Made by a program: the position numbers and the translations under genes. Below, piece by piece: positions 24,301 through 36,720 of a DNA stretch of 64,000 bases. Under the pieces are notes generated by a model, which saw only the letters and a list, made by a program, of their open reading frames with translations, was not told the origin of the DNA and did not search any database. The DNA comes from Trogon surrucura. Taxonomy: Eukaryota > Chordata > Aves > Trogoniformes > Trogonidae. Where the stretch lies: NCBI GenBank assembly GCA_020746105.1, contig CM036617.1, positions 133,885,845 through 133,949,844 of the forward strand, written 5' to 3'. Every line of letters starts with the position of its first letter. The first letter of the stretch is position 1.

Positions 24301-25199
24301 CTACAGCAGTACCGAGTGTCACAGATCTTGTTTTCAGATGCATTTTCCAGGTCTAATTGGGAGAAAACCGGAGAGGGCTGCTCCTGGGGCCCAACGATGG
24401 ACCTGTGTATTTTCGCTCTAGGTACAGAGCCCTCATCACAGTGTTCCAGTCCTGTGATGCACAGATGACAGAGTGTGAATGACAAAGCTATTTCCTCAGG
24501 GCACTTCATTGAGCTCAGTTTGTGAATCTTGGTGTTTGAACGCCGTGAGTAAGAATTACACTGCTCTTTGCTACTGCATATGGACTCCACTGCTGGTCCA
24601 GATCAGTGAACCCTGTGGCTAATCTATTAGGAGCTGTTTTCATTGTGTTTGCAGGATGGAAGCACAAATTCTGCTGCTGTTCCCCAGCATCAGAGACCCA
24701 GCTGTGCTTTCTCCCTCTTTGTGAGTTTCCCGTAGCGTGGACACACTGCTGCTGGGACATGAGAGAGCAGATCTCAGGAGCCATGCCCCAAAGTATGTAT
24801 CTCAGATCACCTAGAGGGCTGGGAATTTACATCCTAACTAATGACTAGGAGCAAAGTCTGCTATACTCCTGCTCTGGGCAGGGAGCAGAGATTAAACCCT
24901 GAATGTGAGACTCTGAGCTCCAGAGTTCAGATGCTACTGCGCGCCGGGGAAACCCTAGGATTTGCTGCTGATAATTCCATCTCCATGTCCAGGACTCTTG
25001 TATACTGTGGTCCCAAAGACAAATTCTATCCAAATACAAAAGCTGTCACAGGAATAAAAGGGACGAAGTGCCAGTCATGTGCAGGACATACCCGTGCTGT
25101 AGCTCCCTCACATGCAATTTGTAACCTTCTGTTAAAAAATGCTGAAGTTTGACAAATTCAAATGAGGAACAATACTATTAATAAAGAGGGTCACACAGT
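21335..25199 (-). other. Probable PIANP 5' intron(s), lower part
   Basis: It lies between the first coding exon (good acceptor at 21335-21337, pyrimidine tract beyond it) and the CpG island with a consensus donor at 27642. No coding exon is recognised. Further non-coding 5' exons cannot be excluded. Confidence 0.5.
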
Positions 25200-25405
25200 A
25201 TCAAAATTCACCTAGGCAGGTGGTGTATTCCCCACTGCCTGGAGCCTTCGCCTGGCTGTATTGCTAAAAGAGACTCTACTGTTCAATCAGAAGTTACAGG
25301 CTTGATGCAGGAAATGAAACTGGTGAAATTCTCCGGCCTGTATTCTGCTGTAGGTCAGGCTCAATGATCAAAATGGTCCCTCTGGCCTTAAAATTTGAGA
25401 ATCTC
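25200..25405 (+). mobile_element. Old CR1-like LINE 3' end
   Basis: The stretch 25315-25405 has the order 'gaaattctccggcctg', 'gtaggtcaggctcaatgat', 'atggtccctctggcctta' then 'aaatttgagaatctc', which is the 3' end of old amniote CR1 copies (those ending ...ggccttaaaatctatgaatc). The upstream part is more decayed. Confidence 0.7.
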
Positions 25406-25609
25406 ACAGCTTTCTCGATGCCTAGCCGAGATCAGCTCTGACTGAAGAGCAGTTGGATGAAGCCGAGCACACACAAACCGTGTTAGTGAGAAGCAGGTGG
25501 AGTCTCCTTCCATCTGGGGCTGGGGAAAGAGTTGCACCCGATTCTGCCTGGCTCGGCTGGCAGATGATGATCTATCTGTATTTTTGTAACATCTCGAGCT
25601 TGACTGCTG

Positions 25610-26060
25610 TGATACTGTGCCTCTAGGAATCAAGCCGTCTGCTCTCAGAGCGCTCCAGCTAGTTCAGAATGCAGCAGTCTGTTTGCTCGGCAACTCGAGC
25701 TGCCGGGAATGCATCACCGTGCCCCTCTGCACCCCACATCGCCTCGCCTTTGAGCATAAAGTCCAGTTCAAGGTCTCCCAGCCAGCATTCAAAGCCCAGC
25801 ATGGGACAGGCCCCAGCGACCTAAGCAATCAATCACCTCTCCTTATGCAGCGATGACCTCACATGACAGATATATTCCACTGGAACAATGAAATTGCCAA
25901 CCAGTTTGGGGAGAGGGGGAAGGGATGGAAGAAGGGGAAAGAGGCTCATGACCCTGAGGAACAGAACATTTACAGGAGCTGGGCCAAGATTATGAAACTT
26001 ACTGCCGGCTGAAATAATGCTCGCCATTAGCAACCCCGCAGCAACGAGAGCTTCATGCAA
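25610..26060 (+). mobile_element. Remnant of an L2-like LINE, reverse transcriptase C-terminus
   Basis: An open frame at 25617-25856 contains LRALQLVQNAAVCLLGN, followed at the expected distance by FKAQHGTGPSDLSNQ. These fit the C-terminal L2/Rex-type reverse transcriptase pattern 'LQLVQNAAARLL' and 'YKALHGLGPSYLS'. The usual HWLPV piece is degraded. The plus strand may continue decayed to about 26050. L2-like LINEs have long been silent in birds, so this is an old relic. Confidence 0.6.
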
Positions 26061-27549
26061 ATCCTTTCTTCACCCAGCTCCCCCACTGCAACGATCCCAC
26101 TCGAAATAGTGATAAAAAAATCAAAACAAACCTGAGGAGGACTCAGCCCACCTCACAGAGAAAGGACGCTAGGTTGGCTGTCATTTTTTAACTTCCAGCC
26201 AGCATATAAGGGCTACGGTGACAGCTACCGATATGAGACTGTGATCTGGGACCCTAGAACCTAGCAGCTACCTTCAAACATCAAGCAGAACGAGTTTAGG
26301 AACTGGCAGTGAGACCCACACACACACTGGCAGTGAGACCCAGGTACCCCACACCTATATTTTTCTCAGTGACCAGGAACAACCCAGAGTTCGTGGTCCA
26401 AAGAGGCAGAGATGCAGTCATTACTGGTTTCATAGCAAGAAGCATGAGCCCCGGTGCTAGTGAAAAGGGATTATATATACGTCCTGCTGCATTCGGCTTG
26501 GTGGGGATGGGGAAAAGGAGGAATCCCAGAGCAGCTGCCCCAGGGAGGTAATTCTGCTACACTCGGAGGAGTTTCGGCAGCTGTGAGCGCAAATCCAAAT
26601 GCTGGCACCCTGGAGTGGGAGACGCCAAACCCATCTGGGGAAGGAGTTCCCGCTGCGCATGGGGCTGGGGGTGACAGCTCATGGAGTGGGCTGAATTTGG
26701 GGGCTGGCAGTCTGACTGCAGTGGCTTGTGTCGGGCTGCTCTGCCTGGTGTGTGAGGCTGAGAGGGTTGGTGGCAGCACCCAGGAGCGGCTGACACTGCT
26801 TGCCCTGTGTCAGTGCGGGTCCTGCAGCGTTCGGTGACTGCTGGTGGGAACTCCCATGCCGGAGTACCCGGGCAAGCACGTACGGGCTGAGTATGGAAAT
26901 CTTAGGCTGGGGCAGAATCCAGGGCTGGAAGGGTGATGGTGCAATTTGGACATTTCGGTAGTTAGGGAATTGGCGTGTGAAGCCCATCAACGATCCTCTG
27001 AGCTTAAGTCTCCCTGCATTTGGGAACAGTGAGTGTGGCCCCATTCCAAGCAGCGCTCTAGGATGCCGGTCCCCTGCCATCTAGTGCCTGCCTGCAATAC
27101 ATGTCATGAGTCTGCCAATCTTCTGCCTCTCAGTTTCCTACTGTTCTCAGGCATCCAAGTGCTTCAGGCGCTGAGTCTCCACGTTTGAATCGCTTTCTCT
27201 TGCATGGTGCACCCTTGGCGAGGCAGGAGGAGGGATTGACCCCTCTGTTTCCTTTCTCCAGCTGCGCCAATTTGGCTGAAGTCGCCTTCCTCAGCGCAGG
27301 CTCCAGTGCTCCAGCACAACAGGTCTGTGATGGAGCCCAGAGCTGGAGGGCAAGAGACAGCGACGCCTCGGCTGTGTCCTCTCCCTCCCAGCCTTTCAGG
27401 TATCCCCTGCCCTAGACTCAAAGAGGAGGAGAAGGAAGGGGTGAGGATGTGAGGAGACAGCCGGCTAGAAGGAGACAGAGCACCTAGATGGGGAGAAGGT
27501 AAAGAAAGAGGGGAAGAAAGGACACAGGGAAGAAGACGGGGAGAGGCGA
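26061..27549. other. Intron or intergenic DNA upstream of PIANP coding exons
   Basis: A short tandem duplication occurs at 26302-26341, where 'ctggcagtgagaccca' is repeated around a CA run. I see no exon or RNA gene. Confidence 0.45.
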
Positions 27550-28700
27550 CTTGGAGACGGGCACGCATCCCTCCCTGCCCCTCGCCCTTGCAGCCCCATC
27601 CCCACCCCGTCCCCCAAGTCCGGGCTGAAAGGCTGAACTTACCTTGCGGGAAGACGGGTGAGGCGCAGCCGGGGCGACGGAGCAAGGGGCTGGGGGAGCA
27701 GAGCTGCTGCCGCCGGTACCTCTCATGGCCAGGACGAAGGAAGGAGAGGAGGAGGAGGAGGAAGGTTTGATGAGGCTGAGCCCTGGCTGAGGGAGAGGGA
27801 GCGAGAGATGCCTTCAAATAAACAGCTGCCGAGGACTGGTCCAGCCCCTCTTTCTCTCTCTCTGTCTGTGTCTCTCTCGCTCGCTGCCTCCCGTTAACCC
27901 CACGGCTGCTGGCACGGGCGGGTCCGGCACTGTCGCCCCCGCCGCTGCAGCCCGAGGGGCGTGCCGGGGGAGCCGGGCGAGGGGCACTGCGTCCCCCCAC
28001 CCCACCACCCACCCCCGGCCCGGGAGCCCCCCGCCCCGGCTGCTGGGTGCGAAGGCTCCTCCCGCTCCCTGCCCGCCCGCTCTGCGCTCCCGCAGCCCCG
28101 CTCCCGCCAGCCGCCGGACCTGCCCCCCGCCGCCGCTGCCCGCTCCGCTCTGCTCGGCTCCGCTCCGCTCCCCCGTCTCGTCGGTTTATTTCAGGATCTT
28201 CACAGGAAGCGATTAGGTTGCCATGGAGAGAGGTGTCTCCAAGGGACCCGTCGCTCCAAGCTCGCTCCGGCGAATGCAACCCCCGGACGGGTCCGTCCTT
28301 GGGGGCGGAGGCCCTCCGGGATCCCCCTCCCCCGGGCCGCCCTCCAGGCTCACCCCCACCGCCCCCCCTACCTCTCCGCTCCGCACCAGTACCCCTCGGG
28401 GAGATGCCACTCCCAGGCTGCCCCTCACCGCCGCGCCGCTCTCGTCCCCCGTCCCCGCATCCCCGGGCTTCGAGCCCCCGGGGCACCCCTGAGCGCCGCG
28501 GTACCGGGGTAGGGGGGAAGGGGGCGGCAGGCGGGCTCCCCCGGTGGGGCGCAGCCCGGGCGGGCGGGCGGCGGGGTCCGGGCGAGCCTCAGGGGCAGAG
28601 CCGAACCGCCCACACGTGGGCCCGGTGGGACACAGGGGTGCTGTGGGAGCGACGGGGGGCGGGGGGTTCGTCCAAGGTGGATTTCCTCGTTGAGGGATCA
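27550..28700 (-). promoter_or_regulatory. CpG island, probable PIANP promoter and non-coding first exon
   Basis: It is GC-rich and dense in CpG, unlike its flanks. On the minus strand a textbook donor, CGCAAG|GTAAGTTC, sits at 27643/27642, which suggests a 5' UTR exon ending at 27643 that splices to the exon at 21334. The exon start was not determined. A pyrimidine simple repeat ('tctctctctctgtctg') lies at about 27850-27885. A 440-codon minus frame across it is a by-product of base composition. Confidence 0.65.
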
Positions 28701-30962
28701 TCCAGGTCGTTTGAGCGTGTACTCAGGGGTATTCTGTCGGGGACCGGTGGGATGTGTCTGGAAATGGGAGGGATGCGGCAGCGAAATAAAGGAAAGAAGC
28801 CGATGTGCCTTTGAGGGGCCGGGTGTTTCACAGGGAAAATCTCCCTCCACCATCAAGTATTGAACAGAAAGCGCAGTCCAAATCAGAAGGGAGCAGCTGA
28901 GCAACCAACGGGTGAGAGAAGAAAGTCAACGACAGAAAGACGGTTTCCACTCCAGAGTCTGAAATATGAGGAAGCAAGAAAGTAATTTCCTCAGATCCTC
29001 AGAAACAATCAAACTTTTCATCATAAAGTGATGAGGAAAGACTGTGACTGACTCCAAGAAAAAAAATCCAAATAGTAGAGCCAGCACGGAGCTGTAAAGC
29101 AACCTGCCACTGACTGCATCAGGAATGGACGCAGATGACAAATGGACACACAGTACCAAACCTGAGCACAGCAGGATGCCCAGAACAGGTCATGCCAACT
29201 TTGGACAGACACCTGAAGGGGCTGAGTCCATTGTTTTTTGTCAGGCCTCCCACAAGCTCCCATGCTAATGAACTGAGCCTATCCAAGCTTTCCCGTGTCA
29301 GGATGTTTGAGTCTTGCGCATGTTTTTGTGAGCATGTTTGGAAGCGTCAACAGGTTTGTCACGTGTGAGGGAGTGTGTCTGGACGTATTGGCACGGGGAT
29401 GCGGTTGTGTTAAGGCTTACAGTCCCTGGGAGGTCAGGGCGTGGGAGGACAGCACTGACGGGGGAGATGTCACGGTCTGGGTTTGTGTAAGACACAGTGC
29501 CATTGTGTGTCAACAAGCGTGCACACAGCTGAGCCCCCCGGCTTTTGTCCCCCTCCCGTACATGGAGCTTTATGTCAGAGATTATCCAGGCTTCTGTCGC
29601 AATCCAGCCTTTTCATCCCTAGCCCTCCCGGGACCTGTACGAATGATCTGCGCAAAGCTTGCTCAGCAGGCCCTCTCCCACCCACCCCAAGAAACCACCT
29701 GTATGGACATGGCTGGTGATGTGGCGTTGGGGCATGAGCCAGCACTCAGCTCATCTTGCACTCTGTGTTTCTCCTCCTGCCTGCTCACCTGGGAATGGCA
29801 GAGGGTAGAAAGCTCTGGAGGGGGCTACATCAGCCACACGGGCTCTTTCTGACCTTTTCAAGTCCTGACAAATGTGTTTAGTATAATTGGGAGGCACAAA
29901 ACAGATGAGAAATTTCGACTGGGGAAAGGTCAGTTAAAGGGCGAAAATCCAAATGACACAAACACTGAAAATCCCCCTGAAGAACAAAACTACAAAAGAA
30001 AGCAAAACAAGCCAGCAACAGGAGAGAGAAAAAGGGAGAGAATGTTTTAGGGACCAAGGAAGTCCTGGAAGTTGTGGGGGGGAAGTCAGGAAAGCCAACG
30101 AGCAAGCACATGGGCTGATGTCACCCTTACATCACTCTTACGTGATATAAAGGGAACAGCTTGTTTAGTTTGGAGTGCAGGTTTAGGCAAGCAGAGTCGC
30201 AACTGGAGGTACTCTGGATGGGCTCGCTCAAAGGAAAGCTAATGTGAAACTACAGGGAAATTGGAGAGGAGAGATTGAATCAGGTAGGCTGATGGAGGAG
30301 CAGTTGAGTAGCTGTGGAAAGAGGATACAAGAGCGATGATAAATATAGAGTATTATTCTGAAGTTGTTAAAGTGAGGGTGATGTGGTGATGGGAAGAAGA
30401 TGGAAATGTAAAAATTATTTCTGTTTGGCCAAGATTTGGCCCAGGATCAGTGTATATTGTGTGGGTGTTGAGTAAAGTACCTCTACACCCAGCTACACCT
30501 GGAAAGGACATGAGGCTGTTATTTCTGTCTGGCAGAGTCACTTTCAAACCATCACATACAGATCATCTACACCTGAGAGTCCTGAGGCCAAGTGGCCCAC
30601 TGCTGCTGGTTTTAGTGTTGTTTCCTAAGGGCAGAGTCACCCATGTGTTTGCCCTGCTGTCTGCAGAAGTTTATCTGTCTGTTCGTCTGTTAGGTGCCAT
30701 GGGTTCAAGCGAAGGTCTAAAAGGTAAATAAGCTCCAACAAGTTGTATGAAAACTGGCAGCTTGACAGAGGAGAGAGATGGTATCGGTGCCTGTGCTGGA
30801 AGAAAGCCCATAACCATGCTGCTGGGCAAAACCCCACAGGCCAGAGCAGTCCAGCCAGCAGGCAAAAAGGATTAAGCAGAAAATACTAGGAAAGCTGTGT
30901 ATGTTTCAGAGTGTTGGAGGAGAAGCCTGGTGACACAGACCATAGACCAAGGGGAAAGGACT
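28701..30962. other. Intergenic DNA, no gene recognised
   Basis: The stretch beyond the CpG island shows no recognised exon, RNA gene or named repeat. A 185-codon plus frame at 29295-29852 has no domain and no good splice context. Confidence 0.45.
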
Positions 30963-31003
30963 CACAGATGTGGCCACATCTGCCACAGTCTGCCACATCT
31001 GTG
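30963..31003. repeat. Inverted repeat with 12-bp perfect arms
   Basis: CACAGATGTGGC (30963-30974) pairs exactly with GCCACATCTGTG (30992-31003), leaving a 17-base loop that carries another copy of CCACATCTG. The motif is an E-box (CANNTG) type site, so it could be a cluster of bHLH sites or a chance hairpin. Confidence 0.5.
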
Positions 31004-31099
31004 GAAAGGGTGCCCTCAAGATACCCCAGTTGAAGGTATGGTTGTGGAAAGTAAAGAATATATCGGAAACAAGTCTGGAGAGAACCCAGTTTCCTTGGC

Positions 31100-32350
31100 C
31101 CTGTTTCTCACTGAACAACTGGTTAATAAGCTCTGGAATATCAGAGACATCCCAGAACACTGGAGGAGAGCTGTGCCTTGCCAATATTTGGAAAGAGCAA
31201 ACAGAGAACCTGAACATTTCTGGGCAAAGCAACAAAGAGCTGATATGAGATTCTCCAGTTAATGCCAATCAGCCTGATTTGGAGGAAACTGATCTCGCTG
31301 CATAAACTTGTTTTGTTCTTGTCAGTCTTTGATGTGACTACAGGTTTGTTTGGAAAAAGTGATGGCTTAGATCTATCTGGGCGTCTGGAAGCATTAATAT
31401 CCCAAAGCATGCTGATGAGAAAAAACAGCATTACGCAATATTAACAGAGCAAGAGGTTAAGTGAGCCAGTTAACTTCATTTAACAACCTGCAAACGCAAA
31501 GGAGGTCGTCCCTGGAAGCCCACCGTTGAGTGGCAGTGTTTCTCACATGGATGCCCAGGAACAAATCCTGGGTCAGGTATGACTCACCATTTTATTCAGT
31601 GCTTGGTGAGCAGATACAGCTCATTCTGACACAATTTACTGAAGACACAAATATTGTTAGAATGTTAAAAATAATGAGGACCAGCACAGAGTGACCAACT
31701 GCACTTGGTATGGTGGTCATTTTCATGAAACCTCTTATAAGATAGTTGAGAGCAAATGTACAGCAATGAACAGGAAAAAATCGTCCATATCTATGAAGAC
31801 CAACTTCCAGTCCTGAAAAGATCTGAAAAGAATTTAGAGATCCTAAGAGGTAGAAAAGCAAACACAAAGCCAGTGGACCAGCTGCAGCAATGGATCTGAA
31901 GTGATCCCTGGCTGTGCAAAGATAAAAGTAAGAAAGAGAAGCGAGGAGTGATTAAACCTCTCTCTGTGTCTGGCTAAGTCCCATGCTGGAAAACTGTTCA
32001 CTGCTTCATGCTCCATATTTTAAAAATAACTTTGAATCAAAGGTGATCCGAAGGCTGGAGATCTCAGTAATTTAAAGAGGTCAACCTGTTTAATGTATCA
32101 AAAAGCAGAACGAGACATGACTTGCTTGCAGTATCACTTCCTTCCTGAGGAAAAGTCTACCAGGTATTCTGGCAGAGAATAACAAGAGGCAGTCACTGGA
32201 GAGTGATTAATCACAGAAACAAACTACCAAGTGAAGTGCAAGATCCTCTCTCTCCTGGAGTCTTTGAATCACGACCAGAGGCCTGTCTGGAAGACAGTTC
32301 CTCGTCAGCACAATCCTGAGGGCTGTGAGAGATCGGAGGAAGAGTCACTA
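31100..32350 (+). mobile_element. Old CR1-like LINE, large decayed copy
   Basis: The best part is 31970-32350. It has the order of the CR1 C-terminus and 3' end: a region like the 'LLERVQ..A' block near 32010-32060, 'YQKAERD' near 32100, then 'TNYQVKCKILSLLESLNHD', equivalent to the family's 'NKLPREVVDSPSLEVFKSRLD' block, near 32220-32280. The piece 31590-31700, including 'TEDTNIVRML', resembles the 'FADDTKLGG' zone. The 5' portion from 31100 is tentative. Confidence 0.6.
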
Positions 32351-35300
32351 TGCAGTCACCCTCTTTTTAAACTCCTCTGTAGGCAGCTGATATTGGGCTG
32401 TGATTAGCAGAGCTCTTCTGACCCTGTCTGTGTTAGCCCAGTACAAGTGATAGGGTTAAAAGCCTTCTGGATCGTGTTGGCATCCAAGAGATCCACGACA
32501 GCCTCCTTTGTCCTTGCAGGGTTTTTGTCTCGGGGTCTGTGTCACACACAGCTGCGAAAAATCCTCGCAGAAGATGTGACTCTAGCTACTTTTGGAGAAG
32601 GGCTGGGGAAAAAAAAATATCATCAGCACTTTAACAAGTTATTTAGCTTCTGCAGTGATGAAGAGAGAGATAACCTAGAATGGGACCGTGCAGCTCTACG
32701 GTCTTTAGAGTGGGACAGTGAGTGTACAGGGAAGAAGGTGGATCTACAGCACGAAGAGAATGGTGGTTTCCTTCTACAACGATCAGAGCAAGATCAGAAG
32801 AGAGCGATGATGCTAGGGGGGGTTACAGCAAGGATTAGAAATCTTAAACATTCAGAAATAACTCAGAACTTCCCTGTGTCATGAGATCTGTCTTAAAATT
32901 CCGAAATGTTGTAAAGACTTGCTTTCATCCGCACTCTCCGCCTCCTACTTTCGGCTCTTTAGGTTACATGAAAACCACATTTCACAGTTTCCCTGTGACC
33001 ATAAAGATAGGCGTTTGCTTTATGAAAAAAAGTGAAAGCATGGTAGTTAATGACTCCAGGAGTCTGGAATTTAATCTCAAGACCCAGCACCCTGATCTAG
33101 GGATGAGGTGAAGATACTGCTAAGTTATGGGGATATTACCAAGCACTCTCACAAGGGTTTGAACATTTTAGGAAGACCATGACCTTCCCATTTGGAGAGA
33201 TCGGGATCTGATTCATTCAAAGGACTTTCCGGTGTTTGCCCTTGTATTAGCTCTACGCAGGACAAAGAAGGAGCAGACAAAAGCATGGGGACCCATCATG
33301 TGGAACATAAGACCTAGGAATCGGAGTGGAGAAGGAGGACAGAGAGAGAATCGTGTAGCCGGGATGCTCAGGCTGCCTGGCTTTATCTGACTAATAATGA
33401 AAGGCAGCAAGCGTGTCAGAGAGTGTGAGAGAAACAGATCAATAGAGAGATAAAACTGAGATGGAAGGAGCCAGCGAGGGGATGGGGAAGAGAGTATTAA
33501 AACACTACAAATCAGCAGGGTTATGTTTGAACCCCATTCAAATGCCCTCTGTGCTGGTGTAAGCGAGCACAGCGGGTGTAAGGCTGCGGTGAATCAGACC
33601 CAAATACAGAAACGTGGAGGGAAAAGTGGGAAGGAGATGGTCCTCTTGTTAATACTGCCCTGAAACCTGCCTTCACAGCTCTGACCCAACCTTACAAGCC
33701 CTTCTCCTCCTTTAATCGCACTATATAGAGAAGCCCAGACTTTGGTAGCTCTGGGAATACAGACTTGACAGCCTTTCACTGCTTCCTTGGGCCACCATGA
33801 TCTTCAGCCTTCTTGAAGATGTGTCTCTTGAGTAAAATATGACCGAGACACATTTTACTGTGAAGGAACAACTGAGTGAAGGAACTGCTCCTTACCACCT
33901 CGTTGGTGGAGGACCTGGGGCAGAACAGCTTCTGACGATGCCTTGAAGCAGTGGGTTCAGGGCACTTTTCCAGGAGAGGCGATTGACTGTGCCCACTTGT
34001 ATGTACCAGTGGAAGCTGACCAGAGAAGCCTCTTTGTTCAGCACCCGATTTCCAAGGCAAATGAGGCTGAGATATCCCAAAGCTAAGGGGGTGTCAAGAG
34101 CATGTAAATGAAAACGCACTCTACCAGAACTGGGCTGAGGATTTGGGCAGCTTCCCCTGTTAGGGCAGCTCTTTGCCTCCCTGGCCCAGGCACTTAGAGA
34201 CGCTTTGCTCCTTCTGCCTGGAATTAGTTTTGTGTAATGACTACCTAATCCTAGTGGTATGGCCATTAGTGTTAGAAGCTCAGTTTTCCACACTCATGCT
34301 CACTGTCCACACTGCTCCCTTCTTCTGTCAGTAGCCTCGGTGTGGAGACCAAGCACTGAAGGAGCCTCAGGGACTGAAGGCACCCTGATAAGAGATAGGG
34401 ACAATACACATGACTGTTCAAATGAGCTTGGAGCAACCTCTCACTGGGAAACCAGATGACCTAACTCCCCAGGGCAGCCATGGGTTGTAGTTCCTATCTC
34501 TAAAACTGTGTTTGGAGCAGTACAGTACCCCAAAGGAGCCTTCTCTGTGACTCAGCCACAGCAGCTGCGTGAGAAGAACTAGAGTCGGTGCAAGTGATGA
34601 GAGTTGTTGATACTGGCAAGTAAAACCTTAACAAACTCAGACTTTACCCAGATGAAGGTTTCCAGATGTTATGCTTATTTCAAGATGTTACACTTGCAGA
34701 AGTCTGGCAAAACACAAGTCAATTGCCTTTAATATGTGCTAAACTGACCAAGCTGAGGACCGATTCTCTTGCTGGCAATCAACTCGGTGGAGTGCAAACT
34801 TGCCCTGACAGCACCACAGCTTTCACAAGCCAAAACCACATTCCCAGACTCTGTTGGGTTCCCATCAATTTGTTGCCTCCTTTACTTTCATAGAAAATTG
34901 TCCCTGATTTCTTATGGAGCCAGCTGTGAGGAGGTTGGTACCGGACTGGAAACTCTGGGCCAAAAAGCTTCGTGCCGCTTCTTGAAATGAGTGTTTGCTG
35001 ACTGTGCTCCCCCCAGTCCCCCTCACAACTCACCTCACCTGCCACATGATTTATACAAGACAAGAAGGGTTATGAAGGTGGTTTTTTATTGTCCAAAATG
35101 ACCCTTGCTTTTTAGTCCTGTAGTTGTAAAAACAGCTTTTTCACCTAGCACGGGGAAGCATGCCCTCAGCCATTACTCCTGATCGCATTACACTAACTCA
35201 TTTGCCCATGAAGAGATACTTAAAGCACACCATAAACATTTCCATCCTTGTGGAGTGTTTAAACTATCTTTTTATGGCATCAGGGATGTATTTCTTGACA

Positions 35301-35649
35301 AGTAAGACGGTTAATGATTCAGCAGATAGCAAAGAGATTTTTTTTCGCAGAAATTACTGCAGGAGAGGAGGGGATGCATGCAGGGATTTAAGAAATGCAG
35401 TTTAAATACGTAAGTAAGGTGCTTTGCTACATACGATTTCTTACATTTACATATCCTCAAAACACGGCCCAAAATAGCGAGATCTGAATGGTGTGAAAGC
35501 AGAGCGAGGACGGGAGCGATGTGTAGGCACACACAAGGTATTCTCTGCGTGCCTTTTAATTCTGATGTAGAATATAACACTGAAATATGAGAAATATTGC
35601 GCCGTGGTAGCGTATTTGTTTTTTTACCGGCTACTTTAACGTAAATATT
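32351..35649. other. Intergenic DNA upstream of COPS7A
   Basis: A 145-codon plus frame at 32447-32884 has a fair acceptor-like sequence inside it (just before 32520), but I recognise no domain. The remainder shows no gene. Confidence 0.45.
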
Positions 35650-36720
35650 ATGGGTGTAACGGGCAGATACGCACCAAAAACGCACGGCGAGCCCCATAAA
35701 TACGTGGATCTTCAGGTGGCGCCCATCTCCGGCTTGTTGGACACGTTTCAGCGCGAATGGGGGGCTCGGGGGGGTCGGGGTGGCGGGGAGCGGGAGCGCG
35801 GCAGGGCGGTGGACAACGGGGACAGAGGGCTGGCTGCTGCCGCCGCCGCGGAGCAGCACGGCCAGAGCTGGTGACAAACCGGTGGCGGGGGAGGCAAAGG
35901 GGGCGCGGCACCCCGGGCACACCCTGCGGGACCCCCGCTGCCGTCCCCGGGCCCCAGCCGGGCGGCACCCCACGGCGACGGCGGAGCTGTCGAGACCGCC
36001 CGTCACGGCCGGCCGGCAGGGGGCGCCCCGGCGGGAAGGCCCTCCCCGCCCCGCGGCCCTTCGCCTGGCCAATGGGAAAGCGGGGGAGGCGGGCCTTGAT
36101 GCCGCCTCCTCCAGTCGGAAGCGGGAGCGGCGTCGCCACACCCGGAAGCGGCTGCTCTGTGCCGGCGGCGGTGCCATAGAGACGTCGTGGCTGTGGCGGC
36201 GGCGGGGTTGCGGCCTGCGTGAGGGCGCAAGCGGCGGGCCCGAGCCCCGGGGGGGGGGGGGGGCGGCGGCGGCGCCATGGCGGCCGAGGGGAAGGTGACG
36301 GGGCAGAGCCAGGAGCAGTTCCTGCTGCTGGCCAAGGCGGCCCGCGGCGCCGCCCTCGCCAGCCTCATCCACCAGGTGCTGGAGGCCCCGGGCATCTACG
36401 TCTTCGGGGAACTGCTGGACATGCCCGCCGTCCGGGAGGTGAGACCGGCCCGCGCAGGCCGGGGCCCGGCCCGGCCCGACCCCCGTGGCCCGGCGCGGGC
36501 GGCAGGCTCGCCGGGCCCTGCCCGCGGCCCAGGCCCGGAGGGTGGCGGAGCCTGACCCTGTGTCCCCGCAGCTGGCCGACAGCGAGTTCTCCCCCGTCTT
36601 CCGCCTCCTGACCATCTTCGCCTACGGCACCTACGCGGACTATCTGGGTGAGGCCAGGCCCCCGGGGCGGCGGCGGCAGAGCGCGGTTTAAGGACCCTTT
36701 CCCCTCCTGGTGGCGGTGGT
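35650..36720 (+). promoter_or_regulatory. CpG island, COPS7A promoter
   Basis: It is very GC- and CpG-rich and covers the COPS7A start and first two exons. No TATA box is evident, as expected of a housekeeping promoter. A run of 15 G residues (36249-36263) and three GGC repeats sit directly before the initiator ATG at 36277, inside the likely 5' UTR. The transcription start was not fixed. The 434-codon antisense frame over this island is not credible as a gene. Confidence 0.75.

Noticed and set aside
27164-28486. 440-codon minus-strand open frame
   Set aside because: It spans a CpG island where stop codons are rare. The peptide is Gly/Arg/Ala/Pro/Ser-rich with no domain, and frames are open on the other strand too. 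A promoter explains the region better.
35311-36615. 434-codon minus-strand open frame over the COPS7A start
   Set aside because: It is antisense to real COPS7A exons in a CpG island and Arg/Pro/Ala-rich without any domain.
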